The notes: generated by a model from the sequence alone, not told the origin. DNA of 64,000 bases from Sepiola atlantica (GCA_963556195.1 OY744520.1:151304107-151368106); one strand, 5' to 3'. Numbered from the stretch's first letter, positions 32,780 to 46,819 are shown. Numbers and translations are program-made.

Positions 32780-32870
32780 TAAAAATAATAATTATTATTA
32801 TTATCAATACTACTACTAGTTGTAGTAGTAGTAGTATTGATAATAATAAGTATTATTATTTTTGTATTTA
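32780..32870. repeat. Microsatellite-built hairpin
   Basis: (AAT/ATT)n, then caatactactacta, then tagtagtagtagtattg and (AAT)n: complementary microsatellites mirror each other around gttg, giving arms of about 33 bp. Confidence 0.85.
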
Positions 32871-33384
32871 TATTATTAATAGTAGTAGAAGTAGTAGTAG
32901 AAGTAGTAGTATTTTAAGTAGTAGAATGTTAATTGAAATGCGGACATGTATCCAGCATAGTTTATAGTTTTTAGTATTAGTATATGTGATATCAGTATCT
33001 GTAGTCATATCATTGTTAATGGTAATATAATTGTCGTACTCCCGTGACACATGACATCCCAAATTCGATTATACCACATCTGGTGCAATTCTTATTAAAG
33101 GTCTTTGAGTTTAGATATGATTATTGATGTTCGTAATAACAGTTACTTTATTAGTATTAATATTATATCCGTACGATTCATACAACATAATGGTTCGTGT
33201 AAAACGTGATGCAGTTGAGTCGGTTAGTTTTAGAGGTTATAACAGAGGAAATACATAATTTTAATATAAATTATGGTATCATATTATGCAGGCAGATTAT
33301 TTTTGAATGTTTTGTTTCTGTGTGCGTCGATAATATCTTTTTTATGTATTCTCCTTTACCGTTGGTCTTTCAACATCTTTCGTT

Positions 33385-33410
33385 CTTAAAATATATTGAT
33401 ATATATATAT

Positions 33411-33476
<66 letters not shown>
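33385..33476. repeat. (TA)n microsatellite with ttga interruptions
   Basis: Pure TA from about 33411 to 33476. Confidence 0.96.
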
Positions 33477-33479
<3 letters not shown>

Positions 33480-33579
33480 GTTTAATGTCATATTATGGTC
33501 ATTATATCTATATTTATTGCTTTCAGTTTATCTTACAGACAGATGGAATGAACCTGTAATCCTTATATAGTGTATTACT

Positions 33580-35290
33580 TACACGTAAAATCTAGAGTAG
33601 CTGGATAGATAAATAAATATATAGATACGTAGCTAACTATATAAATATATATAGAGAGGGGGCTATATAGATAAATAGATACGCGTTTACATTTTAATTG
33701 ATATTACATTTCATCATAAATAATAACGGAAAACAAATGTTTCGAGATCTCTATTGGTATATTATTTATCGCATGATATATACTTCTGAAGATGCGATTT
33801 AGTGTATACGAAATATCACTGGTAGAAATATGAAAGGCTGTATTTTGTAAGAAAAATCACACCCGACTACGCATTATCAAGGCGAAACAAAGAACGATTT
33901 ATAAGGGAAAAATGGTTATTCGTGCTTAAATAGATAGATTTGTATATATGTAAAAAGAGACTTTTTCTCGGATAATATTTACTTCTTTCTCCCTAATGTG
34001 TTTTATATACTTACGACTCATATGCAGAAAGGATGTAACTAAACAGACGTAACTTTCTATTTTGTGAGACCCTAAAATCCCCCACAGAGCGAGAGAAGGC
34101 CGAACAATATTGCGCTCGCGGCTCGTAATAAATGGGCGAAAGAGAAAAAAGCCTTCAGGCTCTTTTTTCTTTCGTATTCTTTTTTGTTGCTTTCGCTGCA
34201 TTGCCAGGTGGTCATCAAAACTCTGACAGCGAAGAACCTTTACATCCCTACGCCTTTCTGGCCTTTCTGGCCTTCTCTATAACAGCCACTCTTTCTTCGT
34301 ATCGCTGTCTTTCCGTATCTCTCACCTTCTCTGTCTGCTATTCACTACCGTCACCCTTTCTCAGAGATCCGTGACCCTCGCTCTATTCACTGAACGCTTT
34401 TTGCGATGGTCATAATGCCATACGTGGTCCCGGGTGAATTTCGTTTCGTGTTGAATTTCTTCAAAAATATCCATTACTTGGTACTCTGAAAATCCCTGCC
34501 CCAACGGTGCCGGCCCCGACGATGTCGGCCCCGACGAAGTTCATCTCAGGCCTTGCAGGAGGTTTTCTGATCGACATCATTTAGGATAGACGAAAGTGAT
34601 TCCAACATTAACAATAAAAAACTATTACAACCATGTGAATACGGCCTATCAATGGTGTGTTGATGGTCTTTTATCGGAGTTAATGCGACCGACCGATCTC
34701 TGGGGACATCATAGGGAGAAGTTTTAGAAAACGTCTGTTAAGAGGTTTGATTGCACGCGTGAGTATGTGGATGTACAGAGGAGTGAATTAGTAATTTTTC
34801 TTTCTTTCCTTTCCTTTTTCTCAGCTACTTTTCACTTTTCTTTTATTCGTCAAAAATATGAAATATAACAGCGCTTCTGAAAACGAAGATTTTGGGAAGC
34901 AATGGTGATCTGAAGATTAAATATAAAGCGAGAAAAGAAAAGAAAACACAAACATACAACATAAGCTATATTTCATTTGGACAATGCAATAATAATAAAG
35001 ATAACGACACTTGCTTTATCATAGCGACGGATTGGAGAAAGTCTGTATTAGAAACTGTCATTTTGTACATCACATTCTCAAATAAGTTTATTCTGACTCA
35101 TTTCTCATTTGTATCATTTCTATTATTTGGACTACTGATCTAATCTTAGTTGTTATATTCACAATATTTAGACATATTAACCCACTGACCCTTTTTCAGG
35201 TGTATCGTTCAAAACATAGTGTCTTTTTACAATGATAAGTAGTAATACTATGGATATACAAAATATGGGTTTAAAACTCCGAAAAAAGTA
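33580..35290. other. Stretch without a recognised gene
   Basis: At 33786-33812 a CTGAAGA and cGAAA pair lies 16 nt apart but without a credible stem II. At 34498-34545 a short GC-rich run repeats ggccccgacga. Confidence 0.35.
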
Positions 35291-35500
35291 TTCACGTGGC
35301 CTATAACGTAACAGTGAGAACCCTGGTTAACAATCGTTTGATAGTAGAAGGTTCAAACCCACAAAAAAACGCGGGTTCTACAACCGAACATTGATCATGT
35401 TTAGTCTGAGATTGTAGAAAGACATATGAGCTATAGCACCATCCAGACTTCCACCGAAATGGCACATATAATATTAGACTCATGAATAAATTCAATTATC
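35290..35500 (+). mobile_element. tRNA-derived SINE fragment
   Basis: A perfect B-box-like GGTTCAAACC lies at 35350-35359, preceded by an A-box-like gtgagaaccctgg. The downstream body is unfamiliar. Confidence 0.45.
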
Positions 35501-35756
35501 CTCACAGTTCCAAAGAAAACCATCGGCCGTTATCAAAAAGAAAATGATGCGAAATGCCTTGTATGAGAACACAAAATTAGTTGCAATAGTGATCGAAAGA
35601 ATCGGAGATTACAGAAACTCTGGGGAAATATGTAACTACTCGGGCTCCTGGAAACACCAGCTGTTTTACCATTGTGAAATCATTGGTAATAATTTGTGTA
35701 AGAAATGCTAGAAAGCAAATAAAATTATACTTAGTTCGATCTATAGAAATGAACAG

Positions 35757-36162
35757 TAAATATATATATAATGTGTATATATATATAATGTATATATATA
35801 TATTGTATATATATATATATATATATATAATGTATATATATGATGTATATGTATATATATAATGTATATATATAATGTATATATATATATAATGTATATA
35901 TATATAATGTATATATATAATGTATATATATATAATGTATATATATATAATGTATATATATAATGCATATATATATAATGTATATATATATAATGTATAT
36001 ATATATAATGTATATATATAATGTATATATATATAATGTATATATATAATGTATATATATATAATGTATATATATAATGTATATATATATAATGTATATA
36101 TATATAATGTATATATATATATATATATATAATGTGTATATATACATAATATTGGTTGGTAG
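35757..36162. repeat. TA-rich minisatellite, 13-17-bp units
   Basis: About 400 bp of tatatatata interrupted every 13-17 bp by aatg, with occasional gatg or gcat. It is a true short-unit minisatellite grown from (TA)n. Tyr/Ile-rich translations are artefacts. Confidence 0.95.
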
Positions 36163-36169
36163 TTATGTA

Positions 36170-39100
36170 TATAATATTAGTTGTTAATCATTTGTTCTAC
36201 AAGAGATATGCTGCTACAGGTTTGATTGCACGCTTCAATTTTTTTTTACTTAATCTAGGCTAAAATCTCAATTCATTCATGTGCTACCTGTCTGGATATA
36301 GACATGAATTATTTTTTTTAATGAATTGTTTTTTGAATGTGATGGTTTAGTAATTTCCTTTTTACATAATTTACAGTGTTTACTATGTATATTGAAAGTG
36401 GTAGTTTTAAAAGATTTTCTTATTTTACTAGAGCTAACATTTTATTTTGAATGCTCCCATATACATTTAAACAGGGCAGTGCAATTTAAAAAATATTCAG
36501 TCCTTCCTGAGATCATGTGAAGATTGTAACTACACGTGAAATTGTCCCCATGTATACTTAATGTTTATTGTTGATATTAGTGTTTACTGTTGTTTTGTCT
36601 ATAACATTTTATATTTAACGTATTTGTTCATGGGTAATTGTTCTCTATTCTGCAATTGTAAAAATAGCTATTTTCATAAACATTAATAGTATAAACACGT
36701 ATATTTGTGTGTTTATTTCTTATTAATTTCATTCATGTGTGCAAAGTTTAATGCTAATGCAATTGATAATTTCATTACCGTTAAAGAAATGTGTATCTAT
36801 TATCTTGAATGATAATTATACAGGTTGTCTTTTACCTGTTTTTTTTATCCGTTGTTGGTGTTAAAATTTATTACTCTAACACGCTAGATTATGTTATTTG
36901 GGAGGGATCAATCTCATAATAAAACACAAACAATAGACGTATACGTCATCAAAAGTGCATTAAGAAGATAGATTAATAATATACATTGTATGCAGTATAA
37001 ACATATGCAGAAAGAAAAAACAAGATTCAGAAAAAATAACAGTATCTACAACTTAATATAAATCTAATGAAGTGCATTTGAACACATCAAATTCTCGGAG
37101 CTTAGTTTATAATGCCACTGGAATTTGCAGAAGGCCATTCTCCGACACGTAACGTCTTAAAAACCCACTCCAACAACTCACACTGCTGCTCGGACTTTTT
37201 ACGCCGGGTGTACACTGTGTTTTAATTAACTCCAACAGCGCAAAATGAAAATAGAAATATGAAGCAATGGACAAACGCGACTTAATATTATAATGGTTCT
37301 TTTATTTTTTGTTCATGTATCTATTCTACCGTGTTATCCCCAAATGAAACAGATTTAATATAATAAACATTATCGTCGACCGTCGAAATCGGCACACTAT
37401 TATAGATGCATCAATGTGGATGGCTTTGTATACTGGATAGTTTAACATAGTATTTTCATTAATAAATTCGCAGATTGAATAGATGCATCTTATTTGATGT
37501 CTTACTCGCTCCAAAAGAAGTTATGTCTATTAGTTAAACTGTTCCACTTACTTTTTAAGAAGCCTGATTCTTATATGTAATGCCTAGATTTGAAAAATGA
37601 TGTTGGTTGCTATGTCACGCTTTAGTTTTAAACTGTTTGTCTATCACACTTATATTTAAAGTTGACTCTTAATTACCATAACTCAGATTGAATGGATGAA
37701 TCGGAAGAATATCTGTTTTCAATATTTGTTAAAGTAGATGTTTCTAAACTCAGCTAAACCACAGTTGGATCTCGCTAATACATTTTCTCACCTAATGCTA
37801 CTTTATTTTTTTAAAAATTATTTTTAATCTGTATATTTATACGATGTCTGTCAGAAGCGGGAAACATTATCTGACATTATTTTTGTTATTATTTATTTTA
37901 ATTCAACATTTCATCTTCTTCAAGTCAGTCATTTGTGTATGTTTATTTTTTATTAGTTTTACTAAATATTTAAGAAACCATTTATTTTTACAACATTAAA
38001 AGTGGTCTTTTAATGTCAGTGTCCATTACACACCTTTTAAAAATCGATTTTCTCACTAAAGATACGTCGATCTACTCATATATTCATTTTATGTGTTCCC
38101 TTATATTTTTAATTATTCAATTCTGTCTTTGTCTCCTTGTATTTTATTCGTCAATTTCAAGTTAATTCATACTGCTTTTTTTTTGGGGGGGGGGGTCATT
38201 AAATCCGTATTTTCTTTTAGATTTCTTCTTCTACTTCTTTTTCTTCATCTTCTTATTCGCTATTGTTGCGTTTTCTCTGCATCCTTTCCATTTTCCCAGT
38301 CTGAAAAGGTTCAAATCTTTATTTAACCCTGGTTAGAGACAACATTTCGCAAACCTTGGCACTAAATCGTCATTAATCTGTACACAACCCCTCCTCCAAA
38401 GCACAGGTTGTCTATCGTATAGACACTGATAGTGAGTACTTCATTTAACATCTCTTTAATAAAGAGACTGTCCGTGATGCAAAAACCCGCTTCTATTGTA
38501 ATAGCCACACAAGACTTCTTCGCCCCCGTATCTGAATGTATTAGATTTTCTTTATTCTTAAATACATTTCGCCTATTCTGATTTTGTTTTTACAAGAGAA
38601 CAAGCACACACTTCTATTTTAGATCATAATCACATTAAACGATAGAAGTAATACTACATAACACAAACGAATAAATCGATAATACGTGAAATTTTTGTAA
38701 CGAAATATGTAAGATCAAACATTTTCCAAGTATCGTGATAAATAGAGGCCGCCAACACGAGACAAAAATACCGATGCCGTTCCAAAATAACACCAGGATG
38801 AAGTATGATAATCACGTTCGTCAAGTGCAACCTGTTGTTATAGCTCGTTTAAGTAAGATATTGTAAAAACTTTTTAAATATTAATTTTATTTAAATTTTA
38901 TTAGTATTATTTGTTTGTTTGGTTAATTTGTTTAGGAGGAATTTCTATACGCATTGTTTTTCCTTCTCTCACGATTTCAGATATTTGTGCACTATCCTAG
39001 AACATTCGTTCTGGAACGATTTAACCCCGGTACACCAAACACACACTGTAATGTATAATCTTTAGTAAACTATTCTATATTAACTTTTGTAGAACATACG
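36170..39100. other. Long AT-rich stretch, nothing recognised
   Basis: Only short frames. A run of about 10 G lies at 38184-38193. Confidence 0.4.
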
Positions 39101-39137
39101 ATCGAGTACTTTATTGTTTTTACATGTAATTTATGAT

Positions 39138-39165
39138 ATATGCTATATATATATATATATATATG

Positions 39166-39212
<47 letters not shown>
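39138..39212. repeat. (TA)n microsatellite
   Basis: TA run with a single tgc interruption. Confidence 0.96.
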
Positions 39213-39217
<5 letters not shown>

Positions 39218-39789
39218 TGCACTACGATTAAAAACTAAAAATAATGAAATGAACACTAGTGACAAGTTTAGATGGGAATCAGTGGGGGTCACAAGTGGAT
39301 CATATTAAGCCATAGAAGCCACTCCTTTTGTTTACAAAGGGAGGGTGTTAATGTCTTAATTTATATTGCTTCCAGGACTTTAAGGTGGAATAATGAATGT
39401 GATCTACTTATGACAGAAAACCTGTCACTAGTGTAAGCCGACGCACATTCTACGCTATTTATAAGATGGTTAGTAATAGCTTGCCCGAATGTGTTGACTA
39501 AACTATTTAAATTATTTAGTCGGCTCTTGCATATAGAAGGGGGTATGTTGTTTTATTCTGGATTCAAGCATGGCATATCTACCGGAAGTGTGACAGATAA
39601 CCGGACCGATCGACGAACGAGTAATAATATTATGGATATTCATGGGCACACACACACATCATGTGTCAAGACTAATCAGAGGAGGTAAATTAAAAAGTGT
39701 ACTTCAACCGTAGCCGTGATAGATCAACGAAAGTACTATTTCAACATTTGGCTTAATAGAGATGTTTGAAAATAACTACATTATTTTCC

Positions 39790-39896
39790 CAAACGAAAAT
39801 AATAAAATAAAATAATAATAATTATTAAAATAATAATAATAACAAAAATAATAATTACAAATATAATAACAGCAACAACAACAATAATAATAAACC

Positions 39897-39964
<68 letters not shown>

Positions 39965-40010
39965 TATAATGATGATGATAATAATAATAACAAAAATAAT
40001 AATAACAATC
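39790..40010. repeat. (AAT)n microsatellite with AAC variants
   Basis: Core 39898-39965 is pure; the flanks are imperfect AAT/AAC. Confidence 0.95.
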
Positions 40011-40019
40011 ACCGAACGA

Positions 40020-40980
40020 GCAGATGCAGAAAGCATAATTGTGTTTTAAAACGAAAATATAATTAATAAAACTTGATAAAAAATTGTAATGCTATTAAAA
40101 AGACAATGCAATCTCGTTCATTTCCGCATACAAATACTGATATTTATAAAAACGTTGTCGAACGAAATTCTCGGATTAAAATGGCGTCATTATTTCTCCA
40201 TTTTCTATTCTGAGTTCGAATAGAATTAGTCGATACTAATTTCTACATAATAAGACGGATATTACAGAATAGGCGCTGATAAGAATAGGCGAAACAAAAA
40301 CAATATTTTCGATAATAAAGAATGTTTTATTTTATTTTGTTATTTTCCTAAAACGTTTCTCTCTTGGTAATTAAGATTACCAATAGAGAAACGTCAGAAT
40401 GATGTCTTTGTTCAATAACCAAACCTAGTTTGGAAAACAAAGCGACAATCATAGAAACGTGTCCTTATGAATTAGACATTCATAGGCCAATGAGAAAATT
40501 ATAGAATCACATTTTCTTCATAACGGAGGAGACACAAATACACATACATGCCCAAGTAAATGTCTATATAAATAGACACACTAACTCCACGAATTTGTCC
40601 AACACTTTATGAAAACTAACGCTTTATTTACTAATATAATAATAAACAATAAAGAAGTCGTTAATTTATTTTAAGAACGGAGCGTGATGAAACATATCAA
40701 ATCGTTTTGCATTTTTACAACAGCTGTTTACCATTAATTTAAAGCTGATATCGGGTGTTGATTTATTTTCGAATTTTAATGGTAATAAGTTTGCTAAGGA
40801 GTTTAGTACTCATTGCACCATTCACAAGGGATATGGGTTGTAATTCAGTTGTTAATCCTCTTAGATCGTTTAGAACCATTTAGTGGTGTGATGGTTATTA
40901 CAAGATTTTTCTAAAAAATTTCTGCTTGTAGTTTCAGTTCTCTTGGAACGTGCATTTAAGTTGTGTTTACACTACGTTAT
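40020..40980. other. AT-rich stretch, nothing recognised
   Basis: No features supported. Confidence 0.35.
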
Positions 40981-40989
40981 TCTATTTAA

Positions 40990-41540
40990 ACTTATTTGTG
41001 TTTGGTCAGGTGCTCCAAGATTATCTGAATTGGTTTCCGCACTCGAAGATTTCCTTATATGTTCAATTTTTTCATCAGTGTCGTCTTTTGCATTGTGTCA
41101 ATTATCTCTTTGATTTTAATTTCCCCTAGTCTTGTTGCCAATTTTTTTCGGAAGTTTTCATAGTTCTACTATTATTGACATTACTGTTGTTTTCCACATG
41201 TTCCATATTCCTTAATGCACTATGGCAAATCCATCTATTTGCTTTCTTTTTTCTGTCTCCTTTATCTTTATTTGCCATAAAAGTGAAATCTACAATTTGG
41301 CAGCTGTTTTACTTCTTGTTGATTATAATCACGCCGGTCTTATTTATTGAATGAGTTTGTCTCAAATGATTTTATGCCTTTCATTTTTTTTAACTTGCCC
41401 CTAATTTTGCCTGTTTTATTAGTCTGCATGTTCAAAGTGTAGTTCATTGCAGATTTACCAGTGAACCACCTTCACAACCCATGCATTTATATTTTATATT
41501 TCAGTTGGGTTAGATGATGCATAATTTTTTGATATCGTTT
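40990..41540 (-). pseudogene. 3' end of the restriction-like-endonuclease LINE family
   Basis: Nucleotide match to the C-terminal end of the 24900-27190 copy: gattggtttccgcactcgaagattt here against gttggtttctgcattcgaagattt there. The minus-strand reading SKKLATRLGEIKIKEIIDTMQ parallels SKKLGKY..IKRNIDAIM. The rest of the element is absent, which is usual 5' truncation. Confidence 0.6.
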
Positions 41541-41837
41541 TTCATTTCGTCTCTTTGTCCGCAAATTATATTATTTTATTATTAGTAGTAGTGTCATTAT
41601 TGATGTTGATGTTTCAATTGTTTTGGTTCATGCCTGAAGTGAGTCTTATGTTTATCATAATCAACGTTTTCGTCCATATTTCATATATTAATATCAATAG
41701 GTTGGTTATTGTGGAAAATTATTTTAAATTAACGAACACATTTTAAAACTAAAACGAAAGACAAAAGAGCTTACAAAAAGTCTTTGAAATTGTGGAATTC
41801 GATAATGAACAGTAATAACAAATAACATTCTGTTTTC

Positions 41838-41867
41838 TCCCTCTCTCTCTTTCTCTCTCTCTCTTTC

Positions 41868-41899
<32 letters not shown>

Positions 41900-41912
41900 G
41901 CTCTCTCTGTCT
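41838..41912. repeat. (CT)n microsatellite, interrupted
   Basis: CT runs with single TTT, ATC and CCC breaks. Confidence 0.95.
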
Positions 41913-42599
41913 TACTCTCCTTAGAAGTGAGCGGTTGATTATATTTCACTCGATAACATTTTTTCAAATAAAATCTTTTTCAAATATTTTTCAAAAGCTT
42001 TATTTCAAACGCCAAACAATGGCAGCCTTTAAAAACAAGGCCCCAATTTGAATGGTGCGAAATGAAAGAAAATAAAGACAAAAAGTCGTCGCCGTTTTTC
42101 TGAAGAGAAATAAAAGAGGAGGGGCGTTCCTTAAATAATACATTTTTGAAAAACCACACAAAGGAAATGGTTAAAAAGAAACTGTTTAGACGTTTGTGTG
42201 GAATATAAAAGCGAGTAGAGTCGAGCTGACAGTTATGACTACTCTAATCCCTCGAGTCGAGCGAAGAATAAAAGAATGCCAGAATGAAAGAATTCAAGAA
42301 TTAAAATCAATTGTCGAAATGAAGAATCCGAATAAGTATAACGGCGTTTTCTCAAATCATAAAAAGAGTCGGTGACATTTTAAAATTATATATTTTTCAG
42401 ACATTTTATTCTGAAATAAAATTTTCAGCTTTAAAACGATTTCAAACAAACTAACAAACACAAGTCTCTTTCTGTGAACAACTGTAATACACTTACATTT
42501 ACATGAAACCGGCCATCAACATGATGATAGAAATATATATGCATCAAATTTAGAGATTATGATTTAGAATGTGTATTATTCGCATTACAAATTACTTAA

Positions 42600-42835
42600 T
42601 ATGTACACTCGGTCATGGCTGACGGAATGTGGTCAAGCTACCCCTTCATTACATAAAGGGTTCCGTTCGAATTCCCGTAAATATTTTAGAATTCGATGTT
42701 CAGATTCCCGGGTTCGACAAGACGAACCTAAAAAAATCGAAAGTTACATCGGCCGAAATGTTATTAAATAACATCCAATATGAGAACAGTAGACGAAATA
42801 TTGCAAATTTGGTATCTGAAGCCGAAATTAAATAA
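42600..42835 (+). mobile_element. tRNA-derived SINE
   Basis: A-box-like tgtggtcaagctac (42628-42641) and B-box-like cgttcgaattcc (42664-42675) are at tRNA spacing. A second ggttcgac lies at 42711-42718. The body gattcccgggttcgaca... resembles 53160-53235 and, weakly, 23990-24040. Open frames here are SINE read-through. Confidence 0.6.
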
Positions 42836-42839
42836 TTCA

Positions 42840-44200
42840 TTCTATTAATTGAACTAGTGTACTACCTCCCCAAAATAATATTAATCAATTACGTTTTTAC
42901 GTAGCATATTTATCTAAAATTATATAAAACAAAAATATGTGTTTGAGATATTGCAATGAAACGCATATAAACTAATTAATTTCTATATTTATTTAAGCTA
43001 ATTTAATAATTTATTTAAATAAATATACCGTTAATTATCTATTTTTCGGAAAAATTTTTAATATATAAATAGTTTGCAAGAATACGAAATTGATAATATT
43101 TTATAATATGCCCACACTAATAAGCAAAACAAAAAGTAAGAAGTCATTACAAAAATCTATGAATAATTTTTAATTTCTTTATCTGTCTGCAATTAAGGGT
43201 TCTAACCACATGGTTTATTTATTCGCTGCGTCGAGCCACACTGATTAGAACAAGATCGAACAGGAAATAGGTAGCTGTGAATAACTAATATATATATATA
43301 TGATCGGTTTTATATGGATGGATTTTATTGTTCCTCATGGGAACGGTTTTCTGAGGGAAATGCATAAAACGTTTTGTTATGTTTGCCTGCTGATTTTTAT
43401 CCGGAAGTGACGATTTTCTGATGAGATGCAAAATGAAAGATCATGTTAATTATGTGTTTATTCATGGTTGTTCGTTTCTGAAGAAAACAATTGTAAAGAG
43501 TTACATTGATTTTTTTTGAATTCGGCAAGTAAAAATATGAATTAAATCATTGGTATTTAAACTACCATTGTTCTGAAAATAACAATTAAAATTCTTACTA
43601 TACACGAATATAAAGCATTTCGAATGTTGCTGATCAGAGCTGGATATAATATTTTTTTATTAATATGTTTTAAATATTATACATTACTTAATAACTATAT
43701 TAACACGCTGATTTATATAACCTATTAATCATTGCGCCTTTTTGTATCTGGGTACTTTATAAAAGCAATTTCTACAAAAAATATATATGATTTAATCTCA
43801 CCCAGGAAATACCTCATTTTGTTTTCTTAAATCTCACTCACTCATTCACTCTCTCTCTCATTATATATATATATATGTATATATATCTGTGTGGGGGGCA
43901 TGTAATAATATACACCGCTTATGGCACTCCCGTGTTTCTTATAAACGTTTAATGCCAAAATATTATTGTCTTGTTAAGTTAATGTTATAGTTTATTCTTA
44001 TCCACACACACATATATATATATGCACATATATATTATATACATACATGTATACATATATATATAGAGAGAGAGAGATAGAAAGAGAGAGTAAGAGAGAG
44101 ATTGATAATTAGTTAAAACTTACGCGATTTATAAATGCTTGTATTAAATATTATATCGATAAATATATACATACATAAAATAAAAATAAATACGTATAAA
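42840..44200. other. AT-rich stretch, nothing recognised
   Basis: Short (TA)n at 43862-43877 and a small (GA)n at 44066-44100 only. Confidence 0.35.
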
Positions 44201-44634
44201 TGTATATATATATATATTCACTTCGCACCGAATTTGATATCAGGTTACCAGAAATGATGTTGTTGGTTGCGCAACATGTGTTAAACTATAACCTGTGTCC
44301 CGAAGGCACTATACTTTTCTACACAGCAGAAAGTAACTAAACGACAACTAAAAAAAAACGGGTTCTGAATCGTAACGTTAGATGATTCAATCTGAAATCA
44401 AAACTCCTCTTTATCGTTGACAGTCTAAACTTTCATTAAAACAACCACGAAGAAAAGAAACCTTAATGTTTGTATAAACAATACTAGCGACAGAGTGTGA
44501 TCCATCGTGTTCGTACGAATAGTTTAGCATTATTGCTAATAATAGCTGGTGAATTCACTTACTGTGTTGTCCAAACCTCACACACTCACACCAACCCACA
44601 TATACACACACACATATGTATATATACATACTGT

Positions 44635-44710
44635 ATTTTTCAACTTCCTAAGCGGTAACAGTAATCAAAAAGACTGGATTATGTCGCCCTTAACAGAACG
44701 TATTATATAT

Positions 44711-44772
<62 letters not shown>

Positions 44773-44960
44773 ATATATATGTGTGTATGTGTGTGTAACT
44801 TTTTACGTAATTTAAAGTAATCCATGTAGACGTGCTTTTAGATATCACGCTGCCATCATCATGGGTTATAACTTTAATTAGGCGTACTTAGTCGAACCCA
44901 CGACTACATTATCTGTTGTATAGAGCTCCGGCGCCTTGCCTAGGAATACGTACGATTTTC
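44635..44960 (-). mobile_element. tRNA-headed element with internal (TA)n, copy 1
   Basis: Minus order: A-box-like ctaggcaaggcgccgg (44943-44928), B-box-like gggttcgac (44899-44891), body, gcacgtctacatggattac, (TA)n (44712-44760), then cgttctgttaagggcgacat and ctta-gaagttg. The same order occurs at 45025-45290 and 57125-57900. Confidence 0.65.
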
Positions 44961-45024
44961 ATCGCCTAAATATTAACATACGTATTTATTATTGTTTTTT
45001 AAAGGCGACGATAAAAAGGTTTGT

Positions 45025-45091
45025 ATTTTTCCCACTTCCTAAACTGTAAAGAGGCATGCAGAAGACTGCATTACGTCGCCCTTAACAGGAC

Positions 45092-45142
<51 letters not shown>

Positions 45143-45154
45143 TATATAGATATA

Positions 45155-45212
<58 letters not shown>

Positions 45213-45282
45213 AACACGTGTTTCTGGCAATCCTGCCGTCATCAGCATCGCTGACTGAGAAAAGGATTGAACCGACGACTAC

Positions 45283-45290
<8 letters not shown>
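45025..45290 (-). mobile_element. tRNA-headed element with internal (TA)n, copy 2 (5'-truncated)
   Basis: Minus order: perfect B-box-like GGTTCAATCC (45273-45264), cagcgatgctgatgacggca, agaaacacgtgt, (TA)n in two blocks (45096-45204), ggtcctgttaagggcgacgt and gtttaggaagt. The A-box side is replaced by another (TA)n at 45287-45356. Confidence 0.65.

Positions 45291-45356
<66 letters not shown>
45287..45356. repeat. (TA)n microsatellite
   Basis: Pure 70-bp TA run between the tRNA-headed copy 2 and the hammerhead/(TA)n repeat. Confidence 0.98.
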
Positions 45357-45359
<3 letters not shown>

Positions 45360-45720
45360 GACATTGAAAAAGGAAAAATAATAAATAACATTTATGTTTC
45401 TATCAAGGTTTCGGCTATATTTCAAGACTTCCTAAAGATAATTTTTAGAAAACAGAGGTGGTTGCAAGCGTAAACTAAAAAAAAAGGACAGTTTATGAAA
45501 AAATAAATTATGAGATACAAATAGATTGTGGCAGTGGAAAATTTAGTAGACAGTAAAGATTATGAGGGGAAAATGGAGTCATAATATCCTTAGGAAGGGT
45601 GAGTAAGCCAAGTGGTTGTTAATTATAAGATCAGTTATGAGGGCATACAAATACTGGGATGCATTACAATAACTGTGGAAGGAGTGGTAGCGAACATTGG
45701 TAGCGGTCAGAGGTAGTTGA
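45357..45720 (-). mobile_element. Hammerhead/(TA)n repeat, copy 1
   Basis: In minus orientation it matches 48655-49050: tccacagttattgtaatg, actgccacaatctatttgta-ctcata and gcaacca-cctctg, then the eroded core (ctttaggaagtcttgaaatatagccgaaac), ending in (TA)n at 45287-45356. The CUGANGA box is lost. Confidence 0.65.
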
Positions 45721-45893
45721 AATTATGAAGGAGGAGGCGGGCGCATGAGACATGTTTATTGACATTTTTTAAAGTAAGCTTTGAGGTGAGAGTAAAACAT
45801 CAGGGTCGCAGAGTAAGACGGTGTAGGATAGAGGGGTGAAAGAGGGGAAGATGGTGAGAGAAAGATGTTGCATGAGGATTATGCGAACATCTG

Positions 45894-45895
<2 letters not shown>

Positions 45896-45953
<58 letters not shown>
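45896..45953. repeat. (TA)n microsatellite
   Basis: TA run in plain view. Confidence 0.96.
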
Positions 45954-45957
<4 letters not shown>

Positions 45958-46319
45958 CCATATACATATACACAATTAAACATATACATATATATGCATA
46001 TATACATACACAACACACACGTAAAATCACACTCTATGTGTAGAAACTAAAAATAAAAAAGAGAATAATATTATTCATGTCATGACGTGCTCGGGTTAGT
46101 GACTTCAAGCTAAAAGTTGGAAGTATATTAAAAAGTGTAGTTTTGTCCATTATTTTATAATAAATCATAACTGCATGTTGATGAAATGAGTAAAATGATA
46201 AGGAAAAAAAGGAGGATATATTTATTTATTTATTCATGTGATGATATATATATATTTACTTAATTATTTATTTTTCTATTAACTATTAATTTATTAATTT
46301 AATTATTCCTAAGGGTATG

Positions 46320-46347
46320 AATATATATTTAGATATACACACATATG

Positions 46348-46410
<63 letters not shown>

Positions 46411-46505
46411 TATAATTTATAATACAACTGTTAGAGAAGTAAATGCGTATGACAATATGTACACATATGTATATATATACATATATATGTGTATATATAT
46501 ATATA
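46320..46505. repeat. Clustered (TA)n with TG/CA variants
   Basis: Main run 46360-46402; shorter runs to 46504. Confidence 0.93.
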
Positions 46506-46819
46506 TAAATCAATAGGAATAACTGTTTGGAGGCGATAAATATGCGTTGGTAAAGTGACACATATACGACATGTGGAATCGTAAAAACAACGTGACAATA
46601 TTGAAAAGTCAATAATTTTCAAAAAATGTTTTTTTGATTTACCAGTGTATCGTTGACCGTGGTGTTAGGGTGGAGTGTGTCCTTTTTATTTTATTTTTTT
46701 TTTTTAATTTTCGAGGGAAGCCCCTATCTTCAGAAATAAAATTAATACAGCCACTCGTTGGAGTGTGTTTTTGCCAAAAGCCGGGGCCGGAAATGCTGGT
46801 TTGTTTTTAGTAGCATGTC

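Noticed and set aside
33786..33815. CTGAAGA...CGAAA as a hammerhead core
   Set aside because: The intervening 16 nt do not form a credible stem II and no related copy supports it.
34131..34374. Secreted-protein-like plus frame (hydrophobic start)
   Set aside because: It is a CT-rich tract; Leu/Phe/Ser bias follows from composition and there is no homologue I recognise.
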